The position numbers and the translations under genes are program-made. From positions 1 to 32,304 of the forward strand of contig VXSB01000008.1 in assembly GCA_009838175.1 (NCBI GenBank): a stretch of DNA of 32,304 nucleotides. Direction: 5' to 3'. This DNA is from Chloroflexota bacterium. Its GTDB lineage: Bacteria > Chloroflexota > Dehalococcoidia > Lucifugimonadales > Lucifugimonadaceae. The notes below the pieces were generated by a model, which ran no database searches, was not told where the DNA came from, and was given only the letters and a program-made list of their open reading frames with translations. This document shows, piece by piece, positions 1-7,458 of the stretch (the first letter of the stretch is position 1; each line of letters begins with the position of its first letter).

Positions 1-74
1 CCTCCCGGCCTTGCGGCGGCCTTCCGATCCGCCGAGGGACGCCGCCGGAGGACGCAAAGACGCCGCGACGAGAC

Positions 75-113
75 CCCCTCTGAATCTCCCCCTGATAAGG
101 GGAGGGAGAGGGG
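75..113. repeat. Nested G/C-rich palindrome
   Basis: An outer arm CCCCTCT (75-81) pairs with AGAGGGG (107-113), and an inner arm CTCCCC (86-91) pairs with GGGGAG (99-104) around CTGATAA. The two nested stems would make a strong hairpin in DNA or RNA. No T-run follows, so it is not a typical intrinsic terminator. It resembles the dispersed palindromic repeats common in intergenic DNA of Chloroflexota and other environmental genomes; that resemblance is from memory. Confidence 0.55.
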
Positions 114-278
114 ATGTGTTCTCTCGCCGGTTTTGCCTTCTGTCCTCACGTATGTCTCCCTGTGGCCGCTTGGGTCGGGGGTCTGCACACGTCTGCGCAG
201 CACTGTGTCGATCCGTCGATCTATTTGTTGTTTATACAACGGATGTAGGAATATGTCAAGCGGGAGTTGTCTGAATCC

Positions 279-314
279 GGATTTGAAGGATTTCAAGGAT
301 TGGTGGGATGCCCC
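279..314. repeat. Four-unit 9-bp degenerate tandem repeat
   Basis: Four consecutive 9-base units begin with GGAT: GGATTTGAA (279-287), GGATTTCAA (288-296), GGATTGGTG (297-305) and GGATGCCCC (306-314). The first two differ at one base and the later ones decay. The core resembles a family of GGATTT-type short tandem repeats that I recall from intergenic regions of many bacteria. No open frame is associated with it here. Confidence 0.5.
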
Positions 315-334
315 CGCCCTTTTGTCCCGTCTCA

Positions 335-357
335 CCCTCTCCCATCGAGGGAGAGGG
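335..357. repeat. Perfect 9-bp inverted repeat
   Basis: CCCTCTCCC (335-343) and GGGAGAGGG (349-357) are perfect reverse complements separated by five bases. The arms share the CTCCC/GGGAG core with the palindrome at 75-113, so the two may be copies of one element family. No T-run follows, which argues against a terminator. Confidence 0.6.
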
Positions 358-417
358 GAATCACCGCCGCCCTGCCGCCCCGGGCATCCCCCGCTCGCGT
401 CGCTCCGCTTGCTCGCG

Positions 418-441
418 GCCCCTTACGCATCGCGAAGGGGC
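418..441. repeat. 7-bp inverted repeat
   Basis: GCCCCTT (418-424) and AAGGGGC (435-441) are perfect reverse complements with a 10-base loop. Directly behind it, at 444-470, is a GGATTCC...GGAATGACG block whose ATTCC/GGAAT arms (446-450 and 462-466) form another small dyad. I recall similar blocks as a recurring intergenic motif in Dehalococcoidia-type metagenomic genomes. Copy number in this genome cannot be judged from one window. Confidence 0.5.
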
Positions 442-516
442 GTGGATTCCTCGCTGTGCTCGGAATGACGTGAATGTCCAGAGCCCTAATGAGGTCTTGC
501 GCAGATTATCGCTCGT

Positions 517-1431
517 CTAGCTCGCGCCGAAGTAGGTTGAAAGGTCGCCTTCGGTGAGCCAGTAGAAGACGAGGTATGCACCTACCACCGCCAATATGAC
601 GGCGGAGACGCGCTCGACGTACTGCATTGATCTTCGCAGGGGTCCCAAGATCGCGCTCTTGAACAGGGCTATCCCGATCGTCACGATCATAATCAGGAAT
701 GCCATTCCGCCAGCGTAGGCAACGAATTGGATAAGCCCCGATAGGATCCCTTCGCGGCCAAAAGAACTGGTCACCACGCTCAAGAAGATCGGCAAGGTGC
801 AGCTCAATGAGGCTAGCGCGTAGCTGACGCCAAAGAGGAAGTAGCCACCGAGCGAAGAGACGCGCGGATCGCCAACGCGGTCCGCCATCTGCTGTGCGAT
901 GCCGGTGTATATTTTGCCGCCAATGAGAATATATGCGCCCAGCAACGCCATCAGGATTCCGAGAGTGAACCCGATCCAAGGCAACGCTTCCTTGACCAGT
1001 TCTTGACTCGCGGAGACGAGCAATCCGGCTGATCCGAACAGCGCCACGAACCCGAGACCCATCGCCAAACTAACGTAGATGGCTTTAGTGCCTCTTTTGG
1101 CAACCCCAGCGAGACTCGAATCTTCATCTACGTCAGATTCGTCCCGTAGGTAGATGGTTAGATAGGCTGGCAACATTACGAAACCGCAAGGGTTTACGGC
1201 GGCGACCATTCCGGCTACGAACGCGAAACCGAATGGTAGGAGGTCGCCGAGGTTAGATACCCAAGTTGTAGAGGTGCCTTGTACTCCGAGAACGCCGCCT
1301 ACGGCATCGTTCGCGCCGGGGCCTTGCAGTATGCCCGTTACGAAGGCGATCACGACGAGCAGGACTGCTCCAATTGCCGCGAGCAACTGGATTGAGCTAA
1401 CGGGTTGGGCGTTCGACCCCAGCAACTTCAT
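517..1431 (-). CDS. CcdA/DsbD-type transmembrane thiol-disulfide exchange protein
   Basis: An integral membrane protein of 304 residues that would carry reducing equivalents across the membrane to extracytoplasmic thioredoxin-like partners, as in cytochrome c maturation. About six hydrophobic segments are visible. The two family-defining cysteines are present: C82 in NPCG, early in the domain, and C211 in the SCTLPIF motif. An extra N-terminal membrane segment (about residues 14-36) precedes the domain. The ATG at 1431 was chosen over an upstream in-frame ATG at 1464 because AGGAGG lies at a good distance before it (minus strand, 1441-1446). The gene stands alone, diverging from rpsB. No thioredoxin-like, ResA or cytochrome c gene is nearby, so its partner cannot be named. 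The family assignment is solid; a role in cytochrome c biogenesis specifically is inferred. Confidence 0.85.
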   Translation of the reverse strand: MKLLGSNAQPVSSIQLLAAIGAVLLVVIAFVTGILQGPGANDAVGGVLGVQGTSTTWVSNLGDLLPFGFAFVAGMVAAVNPCGFVMLPAYLTIYLRDESDVDEDSSLAGVAKRGTKAIYVSLAMGLGFVALFGSAGLLVSASQELVKEALPWIGFTLGILMALLGAYILIGGKIYTGIAQQMADRVGDPRVSSLGGYFLFGVSYALASLSCTLPIFLSVVTSSFGREGILSGLIQFVAYAGGMAFLIMIVTIGIALFKSAILGPLRRSMQYVERVSAVILAVVGAYLVFYWLTEGDLSTYFGAS

Positions 1432-1580
1432 GAGTTTCACCCTCCTAATGACGACACGAATCAATGAGCCCGAGTGACCAACAGCGTCGTTTCACTTTGA
1501 TGCTGTTAAGAATAACGACTCAAATGGGCATTTTGGACGCATTTGGTTGGTCTATATCGAACTCGTTTATGCCCAACAGT

Positions 1581-1660
1581 TGCTATCCAGTAGAGCCCTG
1601 TGTGATAGCATCGAACATTGGTTCCAAAGGTCAATCTGTCTCTTTGGAAGCGCTTTGCGC
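1581..1660 (+). promoter_or_regulatory. Structured rpsB 5' leader with three hairpins
   Basis: Three stem-loops can be drawn in a row before rpsB. Hairpin 1 pairs TGCTATC (1581-1587) with GATAGCA (1604-1610), with an inner CAG/CTG extension. Hairpin 2 pairs TTCCAAAG (1622-1629) with CTTTGGAA (1642-1649). Hairpin 3 is GCGC-TTT-GCGC (1650-1660). A possible weak promoter (TTGATG at 1497-1502, 17-base spacer, TCAAAT at 1520-1525) would place all three in the transcript. Autoregulatory leaders before rpsB are known in several phyla. Whether this is one is inferred. Confidence 0.45.
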
Positions 1661-1702
1661 GCAAACAACACGATATGCCGATCAGGAGATCACCGTACAA
1701 CT

Positions 1703-2551
1703 TTGACGACTGAAACTGCGGCTGTGGATACGCAACCCACGGACGAAAACGAAGAACTCGAGCCCTTGACAGTTGAAGGGCTGTATCGCGCGGGGGTGCA
1801 CCTAGGCCATCTCTCGAAGCGTTGGCACCCTCGTATGCGGGACTATATCCGCCTCAAGCACCAGAAGCGCCATGTGCTAGACATGGACAAGACCATTGAA
1901 GCAATAGAGACTGCAAAATCTGCGATTCGAGAAATCGTGGCCAACGGTGGCAAGTGCTTGATGGTTGGGACCAAACCGCAGGCTCGCAACGAAATCGAGC
2001 GGTTGGCGACTTCGGTGGGCGCGCACTACATCACGTCGAGATGGCTTGGAGGAACGCTGACGAATTTCGCGACCATTTCACGACGCATCGAGGCCTTGAT
2101 CCAACTCGAAGAAGATTTCGCAAAAGGCGAGGTTCAAGCACACACGAAGCGCGAGTTGTTGATGAAGCAAACTGAGGTGCGGCGTCTGAACAAGTTCTTC
2201 GGTGGCATCAAAGAAATTACCAAACTGCCGGATGTGATGTACGTCGTCGGAATCGATCGCGAGAAACACGCGGTCAAAGAAGCCACCGATCTGAATATTC
2301 CGGTAGTGGCGATCGTCGACACAAATTGCGACCCGAGCACGATCACGTACCCGATCCCAGGGAACGACGATTCGCACGCTTCGATCAAGTTGCTTTCAGG
2401 GCATATCGCTGCGGCGATCTCAGAGGGCATCGAATTGGCTGCGGAACGCCAACGTGAACGCGAATCTATGCAAGCGGAGCGTGAAGCACAAGACGCGGCT
2501 ATGGCTGCTGCACGAGCCGCTGCGGCGGAACGGTCCAAACAAGACAGTTAG
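1703..2551 (+). CDS. rpsB: 30S ribosomal protein S2
   Basis: Ribosomal protein S2 of the small-subunit head, 282 residues from the chosen start. The body shows the expected S2 features: the GVHLGHLSKRWHPRM segment near the N-terminus, SRWLGGTLTNF in the middle, and IPVVAIVDTNCDPS followed by IPGNDDS toward the end. About 35 residues rich in Ala, Glu and Arg follow the core. The open frame runs upstream to about 1547, but that extension would translate the hairpin leader and matches nothing in S2. I therefore place the start at the TTG at 1703, preceded by AGGAG at 1684-1688, a rather long spacing. It heads the usual rpsB-tsf-pyrH-frr order, with tsf 55 bases downstream. Confidence 0.95.
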   Translation: MTTETAAVDTQPTDENEELEPLTVEGLYRAGVHLGHLSKRWHPRMRDYIRLKHQKRHVLDMDKTIEAIETAKSAIREIVANGGKCLMVGTKPQARNEIERLATSVGAHYITSRWLGGTLTNFATISRRIEALIQLEEDFAKGEVQAHTKRELLMKQTEVRRLNKFFGGIKEITKLPDVMYVVGIDREKHAVKEATDLNIPVVAIVDTNCDPSTITYPIPGNDDSHASIKLLSGHIAAAISEGIELAAERQRERESMQAEREAQDAAMAAARAAAAERSKQDS

Positions 2552-2606
2552 GACGGGATTTACCCGATCCACAAGATCAATCAGTAGAAAACGGAGTTGT
2601 CACGAC

Positions 2607-3113
2607 ATGGCTAAGATCAGCACCGCGCAAATCAAGGAATTGCGCGACTTGACTGGTGCTGGGATCATGGACTCGAAGCGGGCGCTCGAGGATGCGGATG
2701 GCGATATCAAACAGGCGTCCGCAGCGCTAATGGAGAAGGGACTGGCCTCGGCGGCCAAACGCGCCGGGCGCGATGCGAGTGAAGGCGTCATCGAGGCATA
2801 TATTCACACCGGGTCGAGAGTCGGTTCACTCGTCGAATTGAATTGCGAAACCGACTTTGTCGCTCGGACACCGGAGTTCAAAGATTTAGCTCGGGATTTG
2901 GCGATGCAAGTTGCTGCCATGAACCCGAGTTACGTTGATCGTGACTCGGTTCCTGAAGACGCTGGCGATGTTTCTGAGGATGAGATATTGCTTGACCAAA
3001 TGTATATCCGTGACACGAGTGTCAAAGTTGGGGAACTGGTCACAGAATTGATTGCGAAGGTCGGAGAAAACGTCAAGGTCGGACGTATTGAACGTTTCGC
3101 TCTGGGCGAATAA
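2607..3113 (+). CDS. tsf: Translation elongation factor Ts
   Basis: EF-Ts, the guanine-nucleotide exchange factor for EF-Tu. At 168 residues it is a short form, lacking the second subdomain of the roughly 280-residue E. coli protein. The N-terminal UBA-like domain (about 1-50) contains the typical LRDLTGAGIMDSKRAL segment. The core holds the NCETDFVAR signature that contacts EF-Tu. The ATG at 2607 is preceded by an SD-like ACGGAG at 2591-2596; the in-frame extension upstream overlaps rpsB and is not credible. pyrH begins 18 bases after its stop, so the two are probably co-transcribed. Confidence 0.96.
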   Translation: MAKISTAQIKELRDLTGAGIMDSKRALEDADGDIKQASAALMEKGLASAAKRAGRDASEGVIEAYIHTGSRVGSLVELNCETDFVARTPEFKDLARDLAMQVAAMNPSYVDRDSVPEDAGDVSEDEILLDQMYIRDTSVKVGELVTELIAKVGENVKVGRIERFALGE

Positions 3114-3131
3114 GCGAAGGAGACCATCGGC

Positions 3132-3917
3132 ATGCGGTTGACGCCAAGCTACAGCCGCATCTTGCTTAAACTCAGCGGGGAATCGTTCAAAGGCGGGAAG
3201 AGTTTCGGTATCGAAAACGAGACTGTCCGCTACATCGCTAACGAGATTAAGCAGGTTTACGAAGTTGGTGTGGGGATCGGCGTTGTTGTAGGTGGTGGGA
3301 ACATGTGGCGAGGCGCGGATTACGAGGCGCAAGGCATGGATCGGTCAAGTGCCGACCACGCGGGGATGCTAGCAACGGTTATGAACGCGCTGGTATTGCA
3401 AGACCAGTTGCAACGAGACGGCGTGCCAGTCAGAACTATGACCGCGATACCGATGCCGACCGTCGCGGAACCGTATATCAGGTCCCGCGCGCTCCACCAT
3501 CTCGAACATTCGCGCGTGGTAATCTTCGCTGCGGGTACGGGTAATCCTTTCATGTCGACCGACACTGCGGCTAGCTTGCGGGCCCTCGAAATCAACGCTG
3601 GTGTCCTAGTGATGGCCAAGAACGGTGTCGACGGTGTATACGATGCGGACCCGGCAGTCAATCCGACGGCGAAAAAGTTCGATCACATCACGCATCACAA
3701 GGCGCTGGAACTCGGATTGCGCGCCCTAGACTCAACCGCACTGTCGCTGGCAATGGACAACAAGCTGCCGATCTTGGTTTTCGATGTTTTCAAACCAGGT
3801 AATTTGCAGGGTATTGTTAGCGGTGGCCATGTCGGTACCCGCATCACGATAGATGATGCCGGTGAACAGTTGCACATGCCGCAGCAGATGTCGCAGGTCT
3901 ACGTACGGAACAATTGA
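3132..3917 (+). CDS. pyrH: Uridylate (UMP) kinase
   Basis: UMP kinase of the amino-acid-kinase fold, making UDP from UMP and ATP for RNA, DNA and cell-wall precursors. It is 261 residues, slightly longer than the usual 240 or so because of about 15-20 extra residues at the C-terminus. The N-terminal RILLKLSGESF motif, the Gly-rich VVVGGGNMWRG loop, the DHAGMLATVMNALVL segment and the AAGTGNPF and ADPAVNP nucleotide-site motifs are all visible. A good SD, AAGGAG, lies just before the ATG. It follows tsf closely. A 93-base gap holding a hairpin separates it from frr. Confidence 0.96.
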   Translation: MRLTPSYSRILLKLSGESFKGGKSFGIENETVRYIANEIKQVYEVGVGIGVVVGGGNMWRGADYEAQGMDRSSADHAGMLATVMNALVLQDQLQRDGVPVRTMTAIPMPTVAEPYIRSRALHHLEHSRVVIFAAGTGNPFMSTDTAASLRALEINAGVLVMAKNGVDGVYDADPAVNPTAKKFDHITHHKALELGLRALDSTALSLAMDNKLPILVFDVFKPGNLQGIVSGGHVGTRITIDDAGEQLHMPQQMSQVYVRNN

Positions 3918-3959
3918 CGGTCGTTATCTGTTTCGAGGCGCGAAGACAGTTCAATATAT

Positions 3960-3994
3960 GGTTGTCGAAGTGAAACGGCTTAGTGGCGACAACC
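3960..3994 (+). promoter_or_regulatory. 8-bp hairpin before the frr ribosome-binding site
   Basis: GGTTGTCG (3960-3967) and CGACAACC (3987-3994) are perfect reverse complements around a 19-base loop. The 3' arm ends just before the AGAGGTG ribosome-binding site of frr. No T-run follows, so it is not an intrinsic terminator. It could tune frr translation or mark a processing site. The pairing is seen directly; the function is inferred. Confidence 0.4.
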
Positions 3995-4010
3995 CAAAAG
4001 AGGTGTTCAG

Positions 4011-4577
4011 ATGTTGGAAGAAACCTTGGAAGATGCGCAGAGCCGCATGAACTCCTCAGTTAGTGTCTTTGAAGACGATCTGGACGGATTCCGAACTAAC
4101 CAGGCGTCGACCTCGCTCGTTTCGAAGATGCAGGTGACGGTTGATATGGGTGGAGTTAGCGACACGCTTCTGATGAACCAGCTTGCACTGATCGCGGTGG
4201 AGAGTGCGCGAACTATCAAAATCGAGGCATTCTACCCGGACGCAGCGACGGCGATAGTGCGCGCGATTCAACAATCTGATCTGGGTCTGAATCCGCGTGT
4301 CGAAGGTCAGACGATTCGATTGATACTGCCTGAATTGACGCAGGAGCGACGCCAAGAGCTTGTTCGCATGGCTCGCCGACGGGCTGAGGAGGCACGTGTG
4401 GCAATCCGCAATGTTCGTCGCGACGCGCAAAGCATGATCCGCGAGATCCAGACGGAAGGTGAGGCCCCTGAAGACGACTGCAAGAGGGCGTCGAAGTCTC
4501 TTCAAGACTTGACGGATGATGCAGTTGGCAAGGTCGGTGATCTACTCACCAATAAAGAAACGCAGATTCTCAACTGA
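4011..4577 (+). CDS. frr: Ribosome recycling factor
   Basis: RRF works with EF-G to split post-termination ribosomes. The protein is 188 residues, normal for the family (about 185). The long three-helix-bundle domain is visible at both ends, and the small beta-rich domain lies between, including the IEAFYPDAATAIVRAIQQSD stretch and LNPRVEGQTIRLILPELTQERR. The Arg-rich helix LVRMARRRAEEARVAIRNVRR matches the functionally important RRF helix. AGAGGTG precedes the ATG at 4011. The stop codon lies inside a perfect 16-bp palindrome (4574-4589). uppS follows after a short gap. Confidence 0.96.
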   Translation: MLEETLEDAQSRMNSSVSVFEDDLDGFRTNQASTSLVSKMQVTVDMGGVSDTLLMNQLALIAVESARTIKIEAFYPDAATAIVRAIQQSDLGLNPRVEGQTIRLILPELTQERRQELVRMARRRAEEARVAIRNVRRDAQSMIREIQTEGEAPEDDCKRASKSLQDLTDDAVGKVGDLLTNKETQILN

Positions 4578-4589
4578 TCAATTGATCAG
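4574..4589. repeat. Perfect 16-bp palindrome over the frr stop codon
   Basis: CTGATCAATTGATCAG reads the same on both strands. The frr stop (TGA, 4575-4577) lies within it. As a gapless dyad it is better suited to binding a protein dimer, or to cruciform extrusion, than to acting as an RNA hairpin. No T-run follows. The symmetry is certain; its function is unknown. Confidence 0.5.
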
Positions 4590-4634
4590 ATGGAAGTGTC
4601 GAGTGCGGACACGTGAGTTTTAAGGGGTTTGAAT

Positions 4635-5402
4635 TTGGGTTCAACTGAAGGAATTATTGCGACCGGATCGAACACTTCGCACAATGGTCTCAAACCGGAA
4701 CTTAAAGTTCCACGTCACGTCGCAATCATCATGGATGGTAACGCTCGTTGGGCCCAAAAAAACGGAGTTGGTGTATCGCAGGGGCACCGAGCAGGTTACG
4801 AAAACATCGCCCGCGTGACGCGATTTCTGGCCGAACGGGGAGTACGAGAAGTCACTCTATTCGCGTTTTCCACTGAGAATTGGCGCCGCCCCGAAGATGA
4901 AGTTAACGATTTGATGGAACTGGCGTTTGAGGCGATAGAGCGTGGAGTCGACGAATTCCATGCTAATGGAGTCCGTCTGCGCCACGTTGGATATGAACGG
5001 CGGTTGCCGAACGAGATGCTGCGCAATATCAAAGCGGCTGAACGACTCACCAAGGACAATTCAACGATTGCGCTCAACTTGGCTTTCGACTACGGTGGTC
5101 GCCATGAGATAGTCAACGCGGTGAAAACAATCGTTGAGAAAGGATTGCGTCCTGAAGATATCGACGAAGCCCTTATCGAACGTCATCTGTTCACGCGTGG
5201 GATTCCAGATCCGGACATCATAATCCGCACCGGCGGGGAGTTTAGGATCAGCAACTTCATGATCTGGCAGTCGGCATACGCGGAGTTTTATTCGTCCTCG
5301 GCGTTGTGGCCCGAATTCGGCGAAAAAGAGATCGACGAAGCGATCAGAGCGTACTCTCAAAGACAGCGCCGATTTGGACTACGCCCTGAGCAAAAGCGAT
5401 AG
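4635..5402 (+). CDS. uppS: Undecaprenyl diphosphate synthase (cis-prenyltransferase)
   Basis: A cis-prenyltransferase that extends farnesyl diphosphate with isopentenyl diphosphate to give the lipid carrier for peptidoglycan and glycan export. Family motifs are present in order: HVAIIMDGNARWA with catalytic D34, HRAGYENIARVTRFL, FAFSTENWRRP, DYGGRHEI, and the C-terminal RTGGEFRISNFMIWQ with AYAEFY. The usual Gly in MDGNGRWA is Ala here, a tolerated position. Two in-frame TTG starts exist, at 4629 and 4635. I prefer 4635 because AAGGGG (4622-4627) is then seven bases upstream. It begins a run of envelope and isoprenoid genes (uppS, cdsA, dxr, rseP, ispG), an order common in many phyla. Confidence 0.94.
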   Translation: MGSTEGIIATGSNTSHNGLKPELKVPRHVAIIMDGNARWAQKNGVGVSQGHRAGYENIARVTRFLAERGVREVTLFAFSTENWRRPEDEVNDLMELAFEAIERGVDEFHANGVRLRHVGYERRLPNEMLRNIKAAERLTKDNSTIALNLAFDYGGRHEIVNAVKTIVEKGLRPEDIDEALIERHLFTRGIPDPDIIIRTGGEFRISNFMIWQSAYAEFYSSSALWPEFGEKEIDEAIRAYSQRQRRFGLRPEQKR

Positions 5403-5420
5403 TTCTGCGACACTGTACGC

Positions 5421-6293
5421 GTGTATCAGCGGAACAATTCCTTAACTTCCAAGCCTCGATCCGAATCGCCGGAACTCAAACTTCGCCTGATCTCAGCCGC
5501 CGTCGGTCTGCCACTGTTGGGATTGACGCTGTTCTTTGGATTTTGGCCTGTGTCCGTAGTGGCGATTGCCGTCGCTGCGGTAGTGGGACTGGAAACCCAG
5601 CAATTGGCGTTCGGCAAATCAAAGTCTGTAGCGCCGAAAGGAAGCGCGGCTTTGGTCGGCGCATTCATCGCAGGGTTAGGAGTGTTTGGCGCGGCACTAG
5701 GCGAGCTCAAAATCGACTACTCAAGTGCCGACACGGCAGAACGCATAGTCGTCGTAATTCTTGTGGTTCTGGTAGCCGAATTCCTCATTACCTCCCGTTT
5801 TGCTCGATACCAAGCCATCTCAAGGAGAAAGCTGATTATTTCGTACGGGATTATCGTCGTTTTGGCGGTCACTCTGTTGCCATTCATCGTCTCCTCGGAC
5901 GGGGGCCACGAGCTACTTGCTTATGGAATACTCGTCATGTTCGCCGCGGACTCTGGCGCGTATTTCGTAGGGAGGTCGATTGGTAGACGGAGGATGGCTC
6001 CGAACGTGAGCCCTGGCAAGACATGGGAAGGGTTCGCAGGCGGATTGGTAGCTGCTGTGGTTGCATCGTTGCTGCTGTCTAATTTGCTGTCGCTAGATTT
6101 CTCGATCGTCAAAATCGTTGTCATTGGTTTAGTAATCGCCGCGTTGGGCGTCGTTGGTGATCTGACAGAGTCGTGGGTCAAACGGTTAGCCGATGTGAAG
6201 GATTCAGGTGGCATAATCCCCGGGCACGGAGGCATTCTGGACCGCCTTGATGCTTTGGCTCCAATCTTCGTGTTCATATACTTCATCGTGTGA
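5421..6293 (+). CDS. cdsA: Phosphatidate cytidylyltransferase (CDP-DAG synthase)
   Basis: An inner-membrane enzyme that makes CDP-diacylglycerol from phosphatidic acid and CTP, the branch point of phospholipid synthesis. It is 290 residues with about eight hydrophobic segments. SPGKTWEGFAGG lies past the middle. The C-terminal CdsA signature is complete, from SWVKR through KDSGG to IPGHGGILDRLD. The start is GTG at 5421; I see no convincing SD before it, so the exact start is less certain. Its TGA stop overlaps the ATG of dxr (TGATG), indicating translational coupling. Confidence 0.94.
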   Translation: MYQRNNSLTSKPRSESPELKLRLISAAVGLPLLGLTLFFGFWPVSVVAIAVAAVVGLETQQLAFGKSKSVAPKGSAALVGAFIAGLGVFGAALGELKIDYSSADTAERIVVVILVVLVAEFLITSRFARYQAISRRKLIISYGIIVVLAVTLLPFIVSSDGGHELLAYGILVMFAADSGAYFVGRSIGRRRMAPNVSPGKTWEGFAGGLVAAVVASLLLSNLLSLDFSIVKIVVIGLVIAALGVVGDLTESWVKRLADVKDSGGIIPGHGGILDRLDALAPIFVFIYFIV

Positions 6294-7426
6294 TGGCTCG
6301 GTCGAAAAAGCGCATCGCAGTTCTTGGCTCGACGGGATCGGTGGGCTCTCAAACGCTTGATGTTGTTCGGCAATTCCCGGACGAATTCGAAGTAGTTGGG
6401 CTTTCCGCGGGACAAAACGTCGAGAAGCTCGCGCGTCAAATCGATGAGTTTGACGTCGATTACTTCAGTTGCGTTGACGATTCGGTAAGTGTTCTAGGCA
6501 ACGCTGCTCGCATTTCAATGATCGATCTGGCTACGCACCCGGACGTCGATTTCGTGATGCACGCCACGGCTGGTATCGATGGATTGCCATGTGCGGTTGC
6601 AAGTTTGAGCGTGGGCAAAAATGTCGGATTGTCGAACAAAGAATCGATTGTGATGGCGGGCGCTCAGTTGAAACGCATCGCAGACGAAAACGGGGGGACC
6701 ATTCTTCCGATCGACTCTGAACCCAGCGCACTCTGGCAATGCGTCATTGGTGAGACGACGAAGCCCAAACGCTACATCGTCACTGCATCCGGGGGTGCTT
6801 TCCGCGACAAAACCCCTGAAGAGTTGGCGAACGTAACTCCAGAAGAGGCATTGAACCATCCCACATGGTCGATGGGAAACAAGATAACCATCGATTCGGC
6901 GACCTTGATGAATAAAGCGTTCGAGGTGATTGAGACGTCTTTCCTGTTCGATGCCAGACTCGACGATATTGATGTCGTGATCCACAGGCAAAGCATTGTC
7001 CATTCGTTGGTTGAGATGGCGGACGGTTCTGTCATCGCTCAACTCAGTTTGCCGGACATGCGCCACCCGATACAGTTTGCGCTGTTCTATCCGGAGCGCA
7101 GATTCAACGAGACACTACCTGAATTTAGTCTGATCGATGCTGGCGAGCTGACATTTGAGCCGATGGATCCCTCGAAGTATCCGTGCTTCAACATGGCGAT
7201 GAAGTACGCTCGAATAGGTGGGACATACAACGCTGTGTTAGCTGGTGCCGATGAAGCGGCGGTTGACCTTTTTATGGATGGCAAGCTCCGCTTCGACGAG
7301 ATTGCCGGTGAGATTGAGAAGACGTTGCTCGCGCACGATGTCAAGTCAGAATTCACTGTCGAAGATGCGATCATGGCCGCCAGTTGGGCATATGAAACTA
7401 CTTTGGCGCGTCACGTAACGGCTTAG
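6293..7426 (+). CDS. dxr: 1-deoxy-D-xylulose 5-phosphate reductoisomerase
   Basis: Dxr (IspC) converts DXP to 2-C-methyl-erythritol 4-phosphate with NADPH, the committed step of the MEP isoprenoid pathway. It is 377 residues, normal length. Seen in order: the NADPH-binding LGSTGSVGSQTLDVV motif at the N-terminus, LSNKESIVMAG, the metal and substrate site LPIDSEPSALWQ, TASGGAFRD, then NHPTWSMGNKITIDSATLMN, and HRQSIVHSLVEMADGS. A GTG lies three bases upstream, but the ATG at 6293 overlaps the cdsA stop and is preferred. ispG, a later step of the same pathway, is two genes downstream. Confidence 0.96.
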   Translation: MARSKKRIAVLGSTGSVGSQTLDVVRQFPDEFEVVGLSAGQNVEKLARQIDEFDVDYFSCVDDSVSVLGNAARISMIDLATHPDVDFVMHATAGIDGLPCAVASLSVGKNVGLSNKESIVMAGAQLKRIADENGGTILPIDSEPSALWQCVIGETTKPKRYIVTASGGAFRDKTPEELANVTPEEALNHPTWSMGNKITIDSATLMNKAFEVIETSFLFDARLDDIDVVIHRQSIVHSLVEMADGSVIAQLSLPDMRHPIQFALFYPERRFNETLPEFSLIDAGELTFEPMDPSKYPCFNMAMKYARIGGTYNAVLAGADEAAVDLFMDGKLRFDEIAGEIEKTLLAHDVKSEFTVEDAIMAASWAYETTLARHVTA

Positions 7427-7458
7427 TCCCATAATTCGCAATTGAGACATCTGTCGAT

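Larger units (their letters stand above)
1..516. other. Gene-free intergenic patchwork of short repeats
   Basis: No credible gene is seen in this stretch. The small open frames that cross it overlap one another in different frames, are rich in Arg, Pro and Ser, match no domain I know and mostly translate the repeats themselves. What it does hold is a series of short palindromes and one tandem repeat, listed separately, lying between the window edge and the 3' end of the CcdA-like gene. The alternation of G/C-rich palindromes with plainer sequence looks like accumulated miniature repeat elements. That origin is inferred. Confidence 0.6.

Noticed and set aside
11..520. Four overlapping plus-strand open frames of 68-111 codons
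   Set aside because: They translate the palindromic repeats, overlap in different frames, are biased toward Arg, Pro and Ser, and have no recognisable domain.
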